A stretch of DNA of 64,000 bases from Formicarius rufipectus (GCA_013399695.1 VXAU01004747.1:561588-625587); one strand, 5' to 3'. Positions 39,512 to 52,940 are shown, counted from the first letter of the stretch. The notes: generated from the sequence alone by a model not told the origin. A program made the numbers and translations.

Positions 39512-42500
39512 CCATTTGCCAGTTTCAGTATAGGTCATACAAGTGTCCTTCTGTATTTCTGATATTAAGGGAAGAGTGCAGGCATGTTTGTCTTACCATG
39601 ACAGCAATGTTTTGAAATCTTTCAACATTCTCTTATTACGCACATACCTCGAGTTATATGGATTATATGTTTTATGTATAAAATATCTTCTAAATTGAAC
39701 ACTTTTTAATTACCTTGGTGATTTTTTTTACACTTAATACATGTAAGACATTGTTAACCAGACACAACTTAACTGGTTAAAAAAGTTGAAGTAGTCTTTT
39801 TGTGCAGAAACTAGCAGCCAAGCATCCAATGTAGAATTAAGTGGGTAAAGAGTTTTGCCCTGGAATACCCAGGCAATTTTATAGATATTAACATAGATAT
39901 TGTGCATTTATTCACTACTATTAAATGTAATTCTGCTAATTAGAGAGCATTTTACATTCTAGAGGTCTGTAATTCTGCTGACTGGTAGCCAGATACCAGA
40001 TTAGTCCATTTGCCTAGTCCCTTGTCTATGTTGCTGAGTCAAATCATGATATTTTATTCATACTAGGTCACACCTGATTGATTTAAACAGGATTGCCCAT
40101 GATGTAAGGCGACATTAAACATGAGTGAGTACATGGCACAACTCAAAATGGGTGTCTCACTGGGATCACAGAGTGCAGTTTTACAATATGAAAGGAAATG
40201 AACTCTAGCCCAAGACACCACAATGTCTCTGTAAAACCTCTCCTGAAGTATTCCGAGCTGCGCATCCTTCCTTGCAGTTCCAGTAGAGCAACACAGGACT
40301 CAGAGAAAACTTAAATGCTCAAACTGTGGAGTTTTATCTCCAACATAATTTTTAAATGGTAGTTTGTATGTTTGTTGCAATGTATATTTGACTCCTGTCA
40401 GTGGAAGCCAGGCAAGAAACCACCTTGGTCGTTCGTTTGTGGTAATATGGTAGTCACGCGTCAAGACATGCGTAATTTTTAGTTCTTACTGCATTTATAC
40501 CAGAGGAAAAAGATGACAGATAAAATCACTACTTCCATTTCAGTTTTTTGGATCCCACAGCTTGGTCCCTGAGAAACATTCTCATTTGGAGGTATTTGAC
40601 TGCTAACACCTTCAGTTTGCTCTTTGTTAGTTACTTGGAAGGTGGGGGAATAGTATATTGATTAAAATAAATCTGTTAGGTATCCATAAGTTCTTCCCAT
40701 CTAAGTGCATCACTGTTACCTATAGACCTCTGGTGATTTCACATTTTCCAAGGGCTTGTCTCCCTTGGGCCACTGCTGCTTGCTTGGGTGCTGGAGAAAT
40801 CTGTTTTTGATATGACATGGATGCTGCCTTGGAAAAAATGTTCTCTTGAGAAATATTTTTTTAATTATTGGGAGAGAGGAGAGTGGCAGGGAGGGGTGAT
40901 CTTTTTTACACAGACATTAAATTTCCTGGAATTAATCGGGTAGAAAAATGCCTTTGAGGCATCATTCGGTCCATTAACTGCAATGCCAACCACCAGTGGC
41001 TGGACTTGAATACTAACAGATTTTATAACTCTTTATATTAATAGACAAAGCCAGACAGATTCACAGTTCAGCATAGCCCTCCTGTTCTTACCTGCTGCAT
41101 TCTGTGTTTATATCCCCAGTGTCTGCAACCTGCTTCCTTTTTTAACAGTGGAGATGTGAATATAAGAAGCTGTGTTGATTTGCTTATTTAGGTAAAAATT
41201 ATACAGATGAGTGAACACCCAGAAAACCAGGATCAGTATTTCCTCCTCAACTTCTAGTTACTACTTTCAGATGAATATTATTGCAGCATTATTTCAGACA
41301 CGTGCCCCATAACACATGGAGCAAAATGAGAGTAGGCAGCAACTGAAAAACTAATTTTTAAGGATTCAGTTTCCTGGGTGAATTCTTTATTCCTAAGATA
41401 CATGTGAAAAAAAAAATGTAGAAGAAAAATGAAAGTATGTCGATGTTATTTGGAGTATGCATGTTCTTTTGTTTTCTACCTCAATTCATGCTGCATGAAA
41501 GCTTTTAATAGTATTTTCCACAAAGACAGTGCTTTGAATCATAGTCTTTCCTAGGGAAGGTAGAAGTTCTCATATACTTCCTTGTTGCAGAATGGAGTTC
41601 AGCAGAGAGGTGTAGATAGACGTTGTATGTCTACCTGTTTTGGATTCTTACCTCCATATTTTACTTAGACTATTAGAACCATGACTTGTTAATTCTAACT
41701 AGGAGTCTCCAAGCAGAACTTTGTTGAAATGGGTTATAGCAATTTAGCATGCAGAATACTTCTCTGAGCTTCTACTACACCAACATTCATAGAAGATGCT
41801 GACCTTGCCTCTAAATGAGGCATAAAATCCAAAATCCTTATTATTTGGAGTGGTTAATTATCCCAAATTAAACTTAATAGGAGATAAACTTTATTACCCT
41901 GATAGTATTACATTATACACAATAAGTGTTCCTCCCTGTAGTTTCTATACAGTATATGGTATTTCTCTGAGACTTCCCATGGTGGGTGTTTGGACAGGAT
42001 AATGAAGGAACCAGATAGCTAAGTATTTAATGACTTGTTTATCTGTTTGCTACGTGGTAGCCCTGCAGCAGTCTTATTTCTTTGTTCAAAGCCTTTTACA
42101 TACATGCATTTATAAGACATTTGGGAATAAAGGATAAAAAGCAGCAAATAAACATGTTTGGAAAGGATACGTTGTACTAAAGCAGCAAAGGGTAAGGAGC
42201 TCCAAGAAGCAGAAGGGCTGAAAACTGGATCCACCTTAGAAAAGTAATGTGAGAGACGCCAAGTTTAAAAAGAACAGTCATCCAGCTGGGATTTATTAAG
42301 TGGAAAGCTTTTTTTCAACAAAAGCTGTGGAAGACCAGAAATCAGAGATCACTGTATATTTACTGTCTTTTTTGAAGCATCTGTTCACTAATATCAGAGT
42401 ATCTCACAAAGACTAATCAACTGATCTTCAGAATACCCATTATGGTTTTGAGAAGTTTTAGTCTAGTTTTACCATTGGAGGAATAAAGAGATTATTCATC

Positions 42501-43831
42501 CAAGACTACACAGGAAATCTGTGACAGAAAATAAAGTAGTCCTGTACCCAGGGCAGTGACTCAACCATGAAACCATCCAATCTCCCAAGGTTACAAGGCA
42601 ATAAGGGAGGGCTGCTGGTATACGTCACAGTCAAAGGAGAGAACCTGATGAGAGACTCTTCCCAAGAACAGATGGAGGGGGCTATATCATTCTGGGTTAT
42701 GTTAGAGAAAAAGGGTTTTGGTTACAGGCAATGCCATGTATGCCATAAATGTATTTTCAGCTAATCCTTGGTGGGCATCTCAGTTGGTAGTCAGTCTTAA
42801 AAAGCCAGGACTGTTTACTTATACCCTTATACTCTGAGATTGTGTTTTGAGCTTTGTCCTCATGTGGTCATTTTATGAAGAGTTAGAAGACTTGTATGCA
42901 GCGAAGATGATGACATCTATGTTACGGGAAGTTAAGGCCCTTTAGACTGATAAAATACAGGTGTAGCTAGCAGACAAAAGGGAAAAAATGTCCTCTTTAT
43001 TGTTCCAATGGGAGTTTAAGCTGGAATTAAAAAATTAAGGACAAAAATCACATTATTTAAATGAAATGTTCACACTTTGTGTTTTCCTTCAGCTTTGAAC
43101 CATACATTGCTAAGATTGTAGACGAGCATTATCTCTGTTAAAACTTTTACTCATTTGGATTTCTGGGCGAGCTGACCGTATTTTTTCATGGCTTCTAAGA
43201 GGACAGCTATCATACACTATGATCTGAGCATATGTCATTATTTATGTTGCCACCAGTGAAAATACCCTTGTAGCCACATTCAATATAGTTACGTGACTTT
43301 TTTATGCTAGGACTTGCATATCCATGTTGGAACTGCTGTAAAATATTGAAGAAAGTTGATGCAACTTTTATTAGCTATATTAACTTGCTGTAATAAAAGG
43401 TTCTGAGGCTTTCATCCATATTTTCAAGGTACATCTACCAACTATATCATCTGCTTCTAAGGCATCTGAGAGCTCAGAAAAATGAGACTACCACCATCAT
43501 GCTTACTTCTTCTGTGCAGAAGACTGCAACCTAGCTGTGCAATCATTAGAACACCACATCAAAAAGGTTTAAATTCACTGCCTTCTAGGCCTTCTCAGTA
43601 AATAGACTAAAACTGTGCTTATCCAGCACATTTTGCAGAGAGATGGTGGATCAAAATAAGCTACAGATAACTGAAATCAACAATTCATGTGTTTGGTTCA
43701 CTTCTTATTTGCACTGCAGTTTTTCACACAGGTCTGGCAATATGAAGTGTTCTTCGAGTGCATGCAAAGGCAGTGCCAGTTACATACAGTTTAAAGTGTC
43801 TTATCAGCGTCAGGGTCGTGTAAAAGAGTGA

Positions 43832-43861
43832 ATTTGTACCACAGCTAAATGTGGTACAAAT
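43832..43861. repeat. Perfect hairpin, 12-bp stem, 6-base loop
   Basis: ATTTGTACCACA (43832-43843), loop GCTAAA, then the exact reverse complement TGTGGTACAAAT (43850-43861). A perfect stem this long with so short a loop is uncommon by chance in 64 kb. No U tract follows that would suggest a Pol III terminator. Confidence 0.75.
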
Positions 43862-44452
43862 GCATTCAGTGGTTGACAGTTGACAGACAACCTCACAACT
43901 TTTTTTCTTATCTTCCCCAACATGGATTCCTTGGCAACTCTCCCTACAATTTCAACCATGAGATTAAGACACAACTGGAAGAAAAATAATTCCTTCTTCT
44001 AAAAGTTACTAGGTTCTCCACTGGGGTTCCATCATTACAACCTCCTGCCCAAGTGCATAGCTGAAGCTGAGAGGAAGGCACTGATGATTCCCTCTGGAAG
44101 TCTTAATATATTTGAATTATTCCACATAATCATAGGAATCGCAATGGAGACAAAAGGAAATATCCTTTGCTGTGTTGAGAAGAGTGTAGATGTATCTTTC
44201 AGCATCAGTTTTCTTTGGGAAGAAAAAGGTTATGGGGCTATGAGTGAGATACACATATTCCTTAAGGCACATGCTAGAGGCACTCTGATTCTTCAGTTTC
44301 TTAGTTTTGGAAGATCATTGTTTTACCCCATTAACCGTAAATAGAATTTAGTGTGGGGAAAAAAACACCTTAATAATTTCAAAGATTATGGTGATTCCCA
44401 TGCAAGTCTGTTTGAAATTAATATTGTAATATGGAACAATTGAAATGCAGCA

Positions 44453-44453
44453 N
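44453..44453. other. Undetermined base (N)
   Basis: The only ambiguous base in the window. It marks an unresolved base call, not a scaffold gap. Confidence 0.97.
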
Positions 44454-44638
44454 TTCTGTTAGGAGCTACACAGCATTCCAAATATTTGAGAAACAGACCA
44501 TTTGTCTAGAAATGTTTAAGTTTTCTGGAAAAGGGAAAAGGTTACAGCTCCTTTCTGGTGAGAAGGAGAAAGCAACCCTGGGAGGCAGAAAGTAGAAAAG
44601 CTGCAGATTATATAGTGGGTTTCTCTGTCTTTATTATT

Positions 44639-44653
44639 AAAAAAAAAAAAAAA
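44639..44653. repeat. A15 homopolymer
   Basis: Fifteen consecutive A bases. No retroposon body with recognisable sequence was identified upstream. Confidence 0.85.
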
Positions 44654-47600
44654 GAAGACTAGTAATGGATAGCATTTTGAGAGTTAGCTAATTTTTTACC
44701 AGCCAACAAATAAATTGTGCTGAAACATTAGACTCTACTCCCGTGGTGATTAGATATTACAGTACATATGGTATGGAAACATTAAGCAGTGTTTGAAGAC
44801 CTCACAATGCCTAAACACAGCATGACTGCCAACTGTTGACCATACGCTATAGCTGACATAAACATGGACTTGCCTCCTGCTATTCTGCACCTGCATTTGC
44901 TATGCAGATAAATCTTAGATATTATTGCAGAGGAAGGCCTAGCAAGGGCTTCATATATTTTCTCTTCACAATAGCTGCAGCGAGTAGACCACACATCCCC
45001 ACCAGTACAAACAGATGTGATTTTCTGTTTGAAATGAGTTTGTCACATCACAAAAGATTTGTTGTCACCCTGTCCAAAAATTGCAGCACTTTTGTTTTTC
45101 TCTTGATGAAATAGACAATATCACAACCTTTATGACTGCATCTGACTGCATCTAAAATGCAAAAATATTTAGGATTGATGGGTCAGGCTCAAAGGTGCAG
45201 CAACAGACTAAATGCTGAACACAATGACTTTGGTTGGTTTGGACGGTATGTCAACTTGAATAGTCATGTTCTGTAACTTTGTACTCAACACTTGGCATTT
45301 AAGGCTTAGAAAAACAAGCCCAAAATTCTGAGTATTTTTCTTCTGATATTAAACACTGGATTCTTTCATAAAGTTTCATACAGCAACTTCACCTCAAATT
45401 AAATTTATGGCATTTTAGATTACCCGAACAAAATTAATTCCTGGTAATATTAATTATTCACAAGCTTTTCTTCCTTCCATTTTATAGTTTAAATGATATG
45501 TAAAATTATTTACTCATGAATAAATAGCCTTGATGGTTTTCTAGACTTCTATAGTAGCTGATATATGTAAAAGCTGCACAAAAATAATGCAAAATATGCT
45601 ACCAGTGGGCAATTTCTCTTTGTTCTGTGGCACAGAGCCATACTGATTTAGTTAACATTAGCATACAGACATCTTATTCCCTTGTTTTGCAGTGAATATC
45701 ATCTGTCACTTTGTTCTGAAAGTAGTGATCTACCTGGGAAGTGGAGAACTTTTTTGAATTCTGCCTAAACCCCACAGAATTAATTCTCCTTTTATCTATA
45801 TATCCTGTATAGTTTGTGTGAATACCAGTAGTCTAAATTATGCAAGACATCTGTAGCTGGAATAAAGTATAAAGAAAGCAGTGTTACAAATCTGCTGTAA
45901 CCACTCTATTGATCTTTACCCACCTTTTCAGAGCATTTTATCTTTGGCTTCTACAGCATGCCTGTTCTCCTAGTATGGCAGCTTTTCAGTCCCAACACTA
46001 TTGCACTGTTCAAACAAGAGTCCATTAAACTGGTTACTTATTATTCCCCACTGACGCTCTCTTCCTAGTTCTGCACAGCCACCTCAGTCTCGACCCAAAG
46101 CATGTCTTTGTTTTCCTGGTTGTGGGATCCAAATGCACTTTCTGTCAAGCTATTTTAAGACTAACTATCAACAGACCCTGCTGTTCCAGTTTTTAATTAA
46201 ATCTTTTTGTCAAACCAAGCTGTATGAAATAGAGACTAAGACAGTATAAAAACAGACTGAGACAGAGAAATTCTTGCTAGACTTAAACACCCAAAATACA
46301 ACCCTATTTGTGACTACACAAGAGAGTACTCTAACACACCCATTACTTCATTCCTAAACACTTCCATTTTCCTCTTTCTCTAAAGCTATTGACAAGCAGT
46401 TTTCACTTTTTGGATTGTGTGGATTTTTAACATTTATTTTAACAAACAGCATTCTTTGTAGGATGGAAAGCTTTTTAATTTTTTATCAATTAAACTTTTA
46501 GCAAATATATTCTTAAAATACAAGCTTGAGTTGTTTGAACTGACGTTTGTAGCAAGAAAATCTGGTATGCTAAAAGAAATTAAATATTAGTGAGTAGCCT
46601 TTGATAGTAGGTCTCTTAGGGGACAGAATAATATATAGAAGTTACAGTATCTAATTATATTTCAGTTATCTTGCTGCCTGTTTATCTTATCTCTTCATCC
46701 GATGCTGTCAGAAACCATAGTAAAGTGAAGAAAAGGCAGATTTGTCCTGGTTTTGGCATGCTGGGCAGAGACATTAACGTATGCTATAAAATGCCTCAAG
46801 AGACGGGTTGCAAACACTGAAACACCTCTGACTTCCTCCTCTCTTGGAATTACAAACCTGAAATTTCAGTACTGAGATCTCCTTTTCCATATATTTCTTT
46901 TTCTCTTTCATCCCTGGTTTCTACTGTTGATATGTTTTACAAGCACTGAATCTGACAACATCACACTAATGAATTCTGGTCTGGGGTGAGCTAAATAAGC
47001 TGACACAATGAACAAATAAAATGTGTTGCAGCTGCTATTCCAGGTGGTTACTTATGACATTCATGAGTACATGGCTTTCAGATTGCTTTCCAGAGGGTTT
47101 TTGAAATTGAGGTATTTTAGTTCACAGGTAGGAAAATGAGTAAGATTGAATGTACTGTCAGTTACCAAAATTCAGATGAAGGGCAATAGAGATTTAAAAC
47201 GGCGACACACATCTTACAACTGAGTGTTGTTTTTTTCTGACTTGTTCTGAAATCACATACCACATACTACTTTCAAATTAAGCAGTGGAGGTGGAAGCAC
47301 ATGCCTTGTTTTGTTGAGAGATGGAAAAAGGGCATTGAAATGCAAATTCTTACAGTACAGTTAGAGTTTTCCTTACTTTAATCTCAGATTATTATACAAT
47401 CACTAAATAGTCTTGAATTAATCTTATCTATCTGTATAAAATCAAGCAAAATCATTATGCACAGCTGTACTAGAAAAGCATCACAATGCAGTCATCTCAT
47501 TGCACAGAACAGATGCATGCTGTTGGCATGTCAGAGCCAATAGAAGCTGCATGGAGCTTGTATCAATAGGAATTCACTTTCACATACATCACCTGGGGAC

Positions 47601-50394
47601 ATGAATGTGCAATGTGACAGGCCCATCACTACCAATAATTCATCTAATTTATTGCGGCAAGGCGGATACTTGGCTCTGTCTGAAAGTCAACAGGTCAGTG
47701 GCTTCATCTAGCAGCTCATGCTGTTCCCAGCAGTGCTATGTTCCTACTAATAATTTAATCTTGTATTTGAAGTTCAGTTCCTAGCAGCTCACCTCCTCCT
47801 TCTCATTTTCTTTCACTTCTACTTAAAAATATAATGGTCCATTTCAGCAAAATTAACTGCAATTTCATGGATCACTACAGCAGGAATAAGTTTTATACAT
47901 AATACTGTAATCCATCTATTTGTTCACCAGAATGCAAATTGACTTGATGAGCAATTCTGTAGCCTGTGTAAATAACCCTAATTCTAATTGAGTGTTGTAT
48001 TTTCAGTGAAGATGGGGAAGGGAAGATTATCTCTGGCTTTGACGTTCTAATAGTTGTTCCAAGATATTAAATTTAAATTTTTTTAAGTCCATCTTATAGA
48101 AAATATCACCAAAAGCTACTTGATTTCTTTCTTAACAAATACTCTCGTGCCCTGATTGTGCTTCATTCTTCCTTTTTCTTAGAAAAAGAATTCTTTAGAA
48201 AAAGTTTTCAAGATATGGATTCTGGTATAATGTGCCAGATTACAATATCTAAAATGCACAAATCCTGTAGCTAGTAGAAACCACTTATCATAAGGGCAAG
48301 AATAGAATATGACTCTTTTTCTTCCATCGATGTGTCAGTAGTGGATAAGAAGAAACACTTTACAGTAGTATGAACAATAGGAAGTTTGCTTTCCATGGCT
48401 CCTCTTACATTCAGATTCCATGTGAGGTTTTCCAGCAGACGGAATAATTTATATTAACTGGATACTTGTTTTTGCACCGTGGATGTTTTTCTACGATGAA
48501 GTGATTGGCACTTCCATCTCTTTTCCTTATAAAGATCTTAGTAATTATCCAGAATTTCTTACAGGTTCAGAGCTAAAAACATTGTCCAGGTATTATACTG
48601 AAAATAAAGATTACAGCTTTATATGCTGTTACATATTTCCTAAACGACCACATTTCTCAACCAATTTTATTAATTATGAAACAGAAAAAGATACTTAAAC
48701 GTCAATGGTAAAAATATTTGAGTGGCAAACATTCAGTATTTTCTCTAAGTGTACCTTCACTGGACTACTGACTTGAAGTCTGCTAAGTTAGTGTAACCTA
48801 ACTTCTCCAGGAGGAACAAAGTTAGATTAACAAAATTGCCAGGTAGTAGTTTTAAACAAAAAAGAAGGAAATGTTCTTCCACAGTGTGCATAAAGTAAAT
48901 TGTAGCATTTATGGCCACAGGATGTAGCGAAGGTAAAAACAGACAAATTTGCAGAAAATAAATGTCTCTTAAATATAATTGTTCAAATACAATCTCTGGC
49001 TCAACAAGTCAAGTCAGGCTTGTTGCAGGGAAGAATTCCTGGAAGGGATGTCAAGAAGGCTTGTTGTGTTTCCTTTCTTCCTGCTCATTTTCTGGAAATA
49101 GATGTTATTGGTGCTCTCAAGTAGAGTACACTGAGCCAGGTGGTCTTTTTGTCTGACTGTACCTTACTGTAGTGCTCTTATGTGTATTATGGCATCCTTA
49201 GTATGATTTCTTGGCAAAATCACTTTTGCTTCAAAACCAACTTGTTTCTGCCTGTGGCATCTGCCAGAATTGCAGAATGACCAAACCCAGTGGCTGAAAC
49301 TTCTTCAGCATTTGCATGCCAGCTGACATACACCTGAAGTGCTGGTCAGGACCTTCAGTTGCCTGGGCCTTCCTTGCACTGGGGAGATAAGCACCTTTTT
49401 CTCATATTAGTACTCATATAACTAGGAATTTGTATACAAAAATTACTTCTAACTGCCTTTGGTCCAATTCCCTTCAACAATGTAGGAAAATATAGGTATA
49501 GAGAGTAAGATAAAGAGCAGTCTATTTTAAAACCTGTTTTAGAGCCAGGAAATACTAGTTTGTCTTGCTTACTTTCAAGACACTGATTTTCAGAAATGCC
49601 AAATGGTTGCTAATTTCTTTTCAATTTTCAGTATTTCAGCTCACCTGTCTTCATATTCAAAAATATTCCCACTGAAATGTAATCCTAAAATCAGCAGCGA
49701 TGCCACTTTCCTAAGTTCTTACTTGTAAAGGTGTTGGCATTTTTAAGTTGGTTGTTTGGTTTTTTTTCCTGAAAATAACAGAAAAGTTGGTTTTCCTTAC
49801 TCTTTTTCTGATTTCTTTGTGCAGCTATAATTGCTTGTTAATTTTTCCTTTATCAATTAGTTTAAAAACTCCACCCCAAATTTACTAATTTTAATTGACA
49901 GTCCTTTTCAAGTCATCCCAGATTCTTTTCAGTGTTATCCAGATATTGAAAATTCTCCAGTGCTTTAGTGTTCAAGAAACCCTGTTGGCAATGGTATCTG
50001 ACTTTCTCTGATCTGTTATTTATGAAATAGTGCAGCCATGTGAGACATTAAATACATGCCTCCAGTTCTTTCTGCAGCCATTCATCCAGGGGCATTCCAT
50101 GTCCATCATCTCAGAAAGAGAAACCGCACTGTATGTCAGTTCACTGATCTCTCACATTTATGAACTTGGGGGGGCCTAAGAATTGTTAGAGGCTGCTCTT
50201 CTGACTTTTACTTTGGCCTCAGAATAATTTTTCGTCAAGTTCTTCATGTGCCTCCTGAGTGCCATAGGTAAATAGTTATTTTGAATCTAGAGTCAGTAAG
50301 TGATGCCAGACACTTCTCATGGTGCTTATTTTATTCCCCAAATCAAAAAACCCTCACACTTCTGCAAATATAATAGCTCAAATATGAGTTAGGA

Positions 50395-51712
50395 GTTAGG
50401 GCTTCTCTCCCAAAAACAGGTGGCAGAATCAAAAGCCCAGCTGAAGTGCAACTACACCAGTGCATGCAGCATGGGGAACAAACAGGAGGAGCAGAAAGCC
50501 ATTGAGCAGCAGGAAGACTGACATAGCTGTCATCATAGAAACATGGTGGGATGACTTGCACAACTGGAGTGCTGCAGTGGATGACTATAAACTCTTTGGG
50601 AGGCATGGGCAAGGCAGGAGAGGTGGTGGAGTTGCCCTGTATGTTAGAGAGTGCTCTAACTGTCCAGAGCTTAACGATGGCAGCAATAAGGTTGAGTGTT
50701 TATTAGTAGGAATCAGGGGGAAGGGCAACAAGTCTGATACCCTGGTGGGATTCTGTTATAGTCCACACAACCAGGGTGAAGAGGTAGACAAATTATTGGG
50801 AGAAATCTCAGAATTGCTGGTCCTTGTTCTTGTGAAGGATTTCAGCTTACGAGATGTCTGCTGGAAATAAAACATGGCACAGAGGAAACACTCCAGGAGG
50901 TTCCTGGAGTGTGTGAAAGATAACTTCCTGACACAGCTGGGGAGGGAGACAACTAGGGAAGGCACCCTCTGGAGTTGCTGTCTGTGAACAAAGAAGTACT
51001 GGTGGGTGATGTGATGGCTGGAGGCCAACCTGGGCACAGTGATCATGGAATGATCAGAGTTTTTAGATTACCTTTGGAGATGGGTCTGAAGCACAAAGGA
51101 GTCCAAGAAGACTGGACATTCTTCAAGAAGGAAACCTTGAAGGTACAGGAGCAGACCATCCCCATGTGCTGAAAGACGAGCCAACAAAGAAGACTGGTCT
51201 TGCTGAACAGAGAGCCTGGCTGGAACTCAGGAAAGAAATAAGAGTTTATGATCTTTGAGGAAGGGGCAGAAAACTCCGGAGGATTGCAAGGATGTTTTGA
51301 GGTTATGCAGGGAGACAATTAGAAGGGCCACAGCCCAGCTAAAACTTAATCTGACAACTGCCAAGAAAGACAATAACAAATGTTTCTATACATGCATCAG
51401 CAACAAAAGGAGGACCAAGGATAATCTCCAGCCTTTACTGGATGTAGAGGGACACATAGTGACAAAGGATGAGGAAAAGGCTGAGGTACTTGATGCCATC
51501 TTTCCCTCAGTCTGGGGGTGCCCGTACCCCTGATCTGGAAGACAGGAACAGAGAGCAGAATGAAGCCCCCCATAAGCTAAGGGGAAATGGTCACTTACCT
51601 GCTACACCACTTAGACACACACAAGTCTTTGGAGCTGGATGGTATCCACTCAGGGATACTATGAGAGCTACCAGAAATGCTCATGATAGCCATGACTCTG
51701 TGATATCATTCA
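50395..51712 (+). mobile_element. CR1 LINE internal fragment (ORF2 endonuclease to start of RT)
   Basis: About 1.3 kb aligns in order with CR1 ORF2 as I know it: the leader before the endonuclease, the endonuclease domain, the linker between endonuclease and reverse transcriptase, and the start of the reverse transcriptase (DTHKSLELDGIHSGI-like translation near 51612-51655). The copy stops abruptly near 51712, and the bulk of the RT, the C-terminal part and the 3' UTR are absent. This is unusual because CR1 copies normally lose the 5' end. A later deletion or recombination is the likeliest explanation. It is degraded by frameshifts and stops and cannot be active. Confidence 0.93.
50462..51660 (+). 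pseudogene. Degenerate CR1 ORF2 (APE-type endonuclease plus linker)
   Basis: This is the only recognisable protein-coding relic in the window. CR1 ORF2 encodes an apurinic-endonuclease-like nuclease and a reverse transcriptase that copy the element into new sites. The first codons (SMGNKQEE-like) are in the family frame. A small deletion, apparently 2 bases near 50516-50521, then shifts the frame. The next open segment, up to a stop at 50868-50870, holds the endonuclease core: DIAVIIETWWDD with the catalytic glutamate region, then RRGGGVALYVRE. The later GDFN-type catalytic motif reads KDFS, so the expected G and N are changed. The stop follows VCWK, where the family usually continues with tyrosine. 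After more frame changes, 51255-51533 encodes the linker (LCRETIRRATAQLKLNL, then DEEKAEVLDAIF). The reverse transcriptase is broken off just after its start. Endonuclease identity is confident; exact indel positions are approximate. Confidence 0.9.
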
Positions 51713-52591
51713 CTTAAAATTCTGGAGAAAGAAGCAGAGACAGAAATAATTTCATCCTCCATTTCTCATCTGTGTAAGACAGCCAAAATCAAGATTCCAT
51801 GGTAGCGAAATTAATGAAACAGGATGACTGCAGATCACTTTCTGCAATAACCTTTTGGTCCTACTCAACTGACCTTAACCAAAAATACAGCAACCATAAC
51901 AGGCCCAAGGAGAAAATAGCACAGACAATATGCCTAGCCTCTCTTTTTGGCAAGAGTACAGTTTGATATTAAACTAGAAGGAAAGTGGCTTGGTTATACT
52001 CAATAACGTATGTGATAATAATTAAGTGCTTTGACATTTACAGGTTGAAAACATGATGCAAAAGTGTTTCACAATCAATAGTCAACCCAGAGCACTGACA
52101 GCCCTAGGAAGGAAAATAAGAAATGGGTAATTTTCTTTTTCCAGCAAGCTTGTTTAAACATAGCCTAACACCTTCAACTATTAAACCCCCACTTCCACTG
52201 ACTTTTGGTGCTAACATAGCTAGCATTTTGATCACTCGTCTAACAAGATCCAAATACCAGTGTCAGAGTCAGTGGAAGTTACATTACAGCAAAAGGACAA
52301 TACCTGCAACTAAGGAGAAGGGAAGAAAATGTCTCCTGTCAATCTATTGCAACCACTCTGTCTAGGTAATTGTTGAAGGGCTCTAAACAAGAGCAGAGAG
52401 GTGCAGGAATTAAAACAAGAGCTTCCATTTGTCTATGAATTGCTCTGCTAAACATTAACAACAGGTTTTCTAGACCAATCAGCCTGGATCTGTCAGCTTT
52501 CAGAGGTGGAGCATTCAATAGGAGGTGCATTTTGGTCAATGCAGCAATAGCATAAAAAGTGAATGTAGCCTCCAAAGGAGTCAAATGATGC
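51713..52591. other. Non-coding spacer between the CR1 relic and the solo LTR
   Basis: Unique-looking DNA with no recognisable gene. Opposing short frames (52123-52365 plus, 52339-52638 minus) are unrecognised, and the minus one runs into the LTR. I could not find the missing CR1 3' part here. Confidence 0.5.
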
Positions 52592-52597
52592 TTAGGA
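52592..52597 (+). repeat. Target-site duplication, left copy (TTAGGA)
   Basis: TTAGGA directly precedes the TG that opens the LTR and is repeated exactly at 53051-53056. Retroviral integrase makes such a duplication. Six bases is the length seen with class II (beta/alpharetrovirus-like, ERVK-type) elements. Confidence 0.85.
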
Positions 52598-52784
52598 TGT
52601 TGGGAACTGCAGTCCTGGAAACTGCAGCAGGCCTGCAAATCTCATGGCCCTGTGAGAACTTGGCCTTGATGAGATAACTGTGTGCCTGGGAAGATACATC
52701 TCTAAGATAGAGGATTGTAAACGACTTGCAGGTGTTGAGAGAGCTGTAGGGAAGTTGCACAGATGAAGAAGGTTCAGATTACGG

Positions 52785-52806
52785 CCAATTAGGGACTGTA
52801 TATAAG
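52785..52806 (+). promoter_or_regulatory. LTR promoter: CCAAT box and TATA box
   Basis: CCAAT at 52785-52789 (in GGCCAATTAG) and TATATAAG at 52799-52806 form a compact core promoter inside the LTR. Transcription would be expected to start roughly 25-30 bases downstream, near 52830. Whether the LTR still drives transcription of neighbouring DNA is unknown. Confidence 0.7.
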
Positions 52807-52940
52807 TAACAAGTACCAATGGTGTTGGGAGACCTGGGGTGCACTATGGGGCATGTATGCTGGAAGAAAAAGAAGCTGAATGAAGGTATTTCTCTCATTT
52901 TTCTCTGTATTTGCATTCTGTATTTGGGATTGTAAGAGTC

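Larger units (their letters stand above)
39350..50394. other. Long non-coding stretch
   Basis: No gene recognised over 11 kb. Contents are a T-rich run at 39489-39511, an undetermined base at 44453, an A15 run at 44639-44653, a perfect hairpin at 43832-43861 and a 10-base tandem duplication at 45134-45153. Open frames do not exceed about 90 codons and none is recognisable. Part of 47450-47800 has the feel of a conserved non-coding element, but that needs cross-species comparison. Confidence 0.55.

Noticed and set aside
44639..44653. An A15 tract as a possible retroposon tail
   Set aside because: No recognisable body or target-site duplication nearby.
45134..45153. A 10-base tandem duplication (GACTGCATCT twice)
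   Set aside because: Too short and too common a type of event to mean anything by itself.
52339..52638. A 99-codon minus-strand frame reaching into the LTR
   Set aside because: It crosses the LTR boundary and its target-site duplication, is antisense to the LTR, and has no domain.
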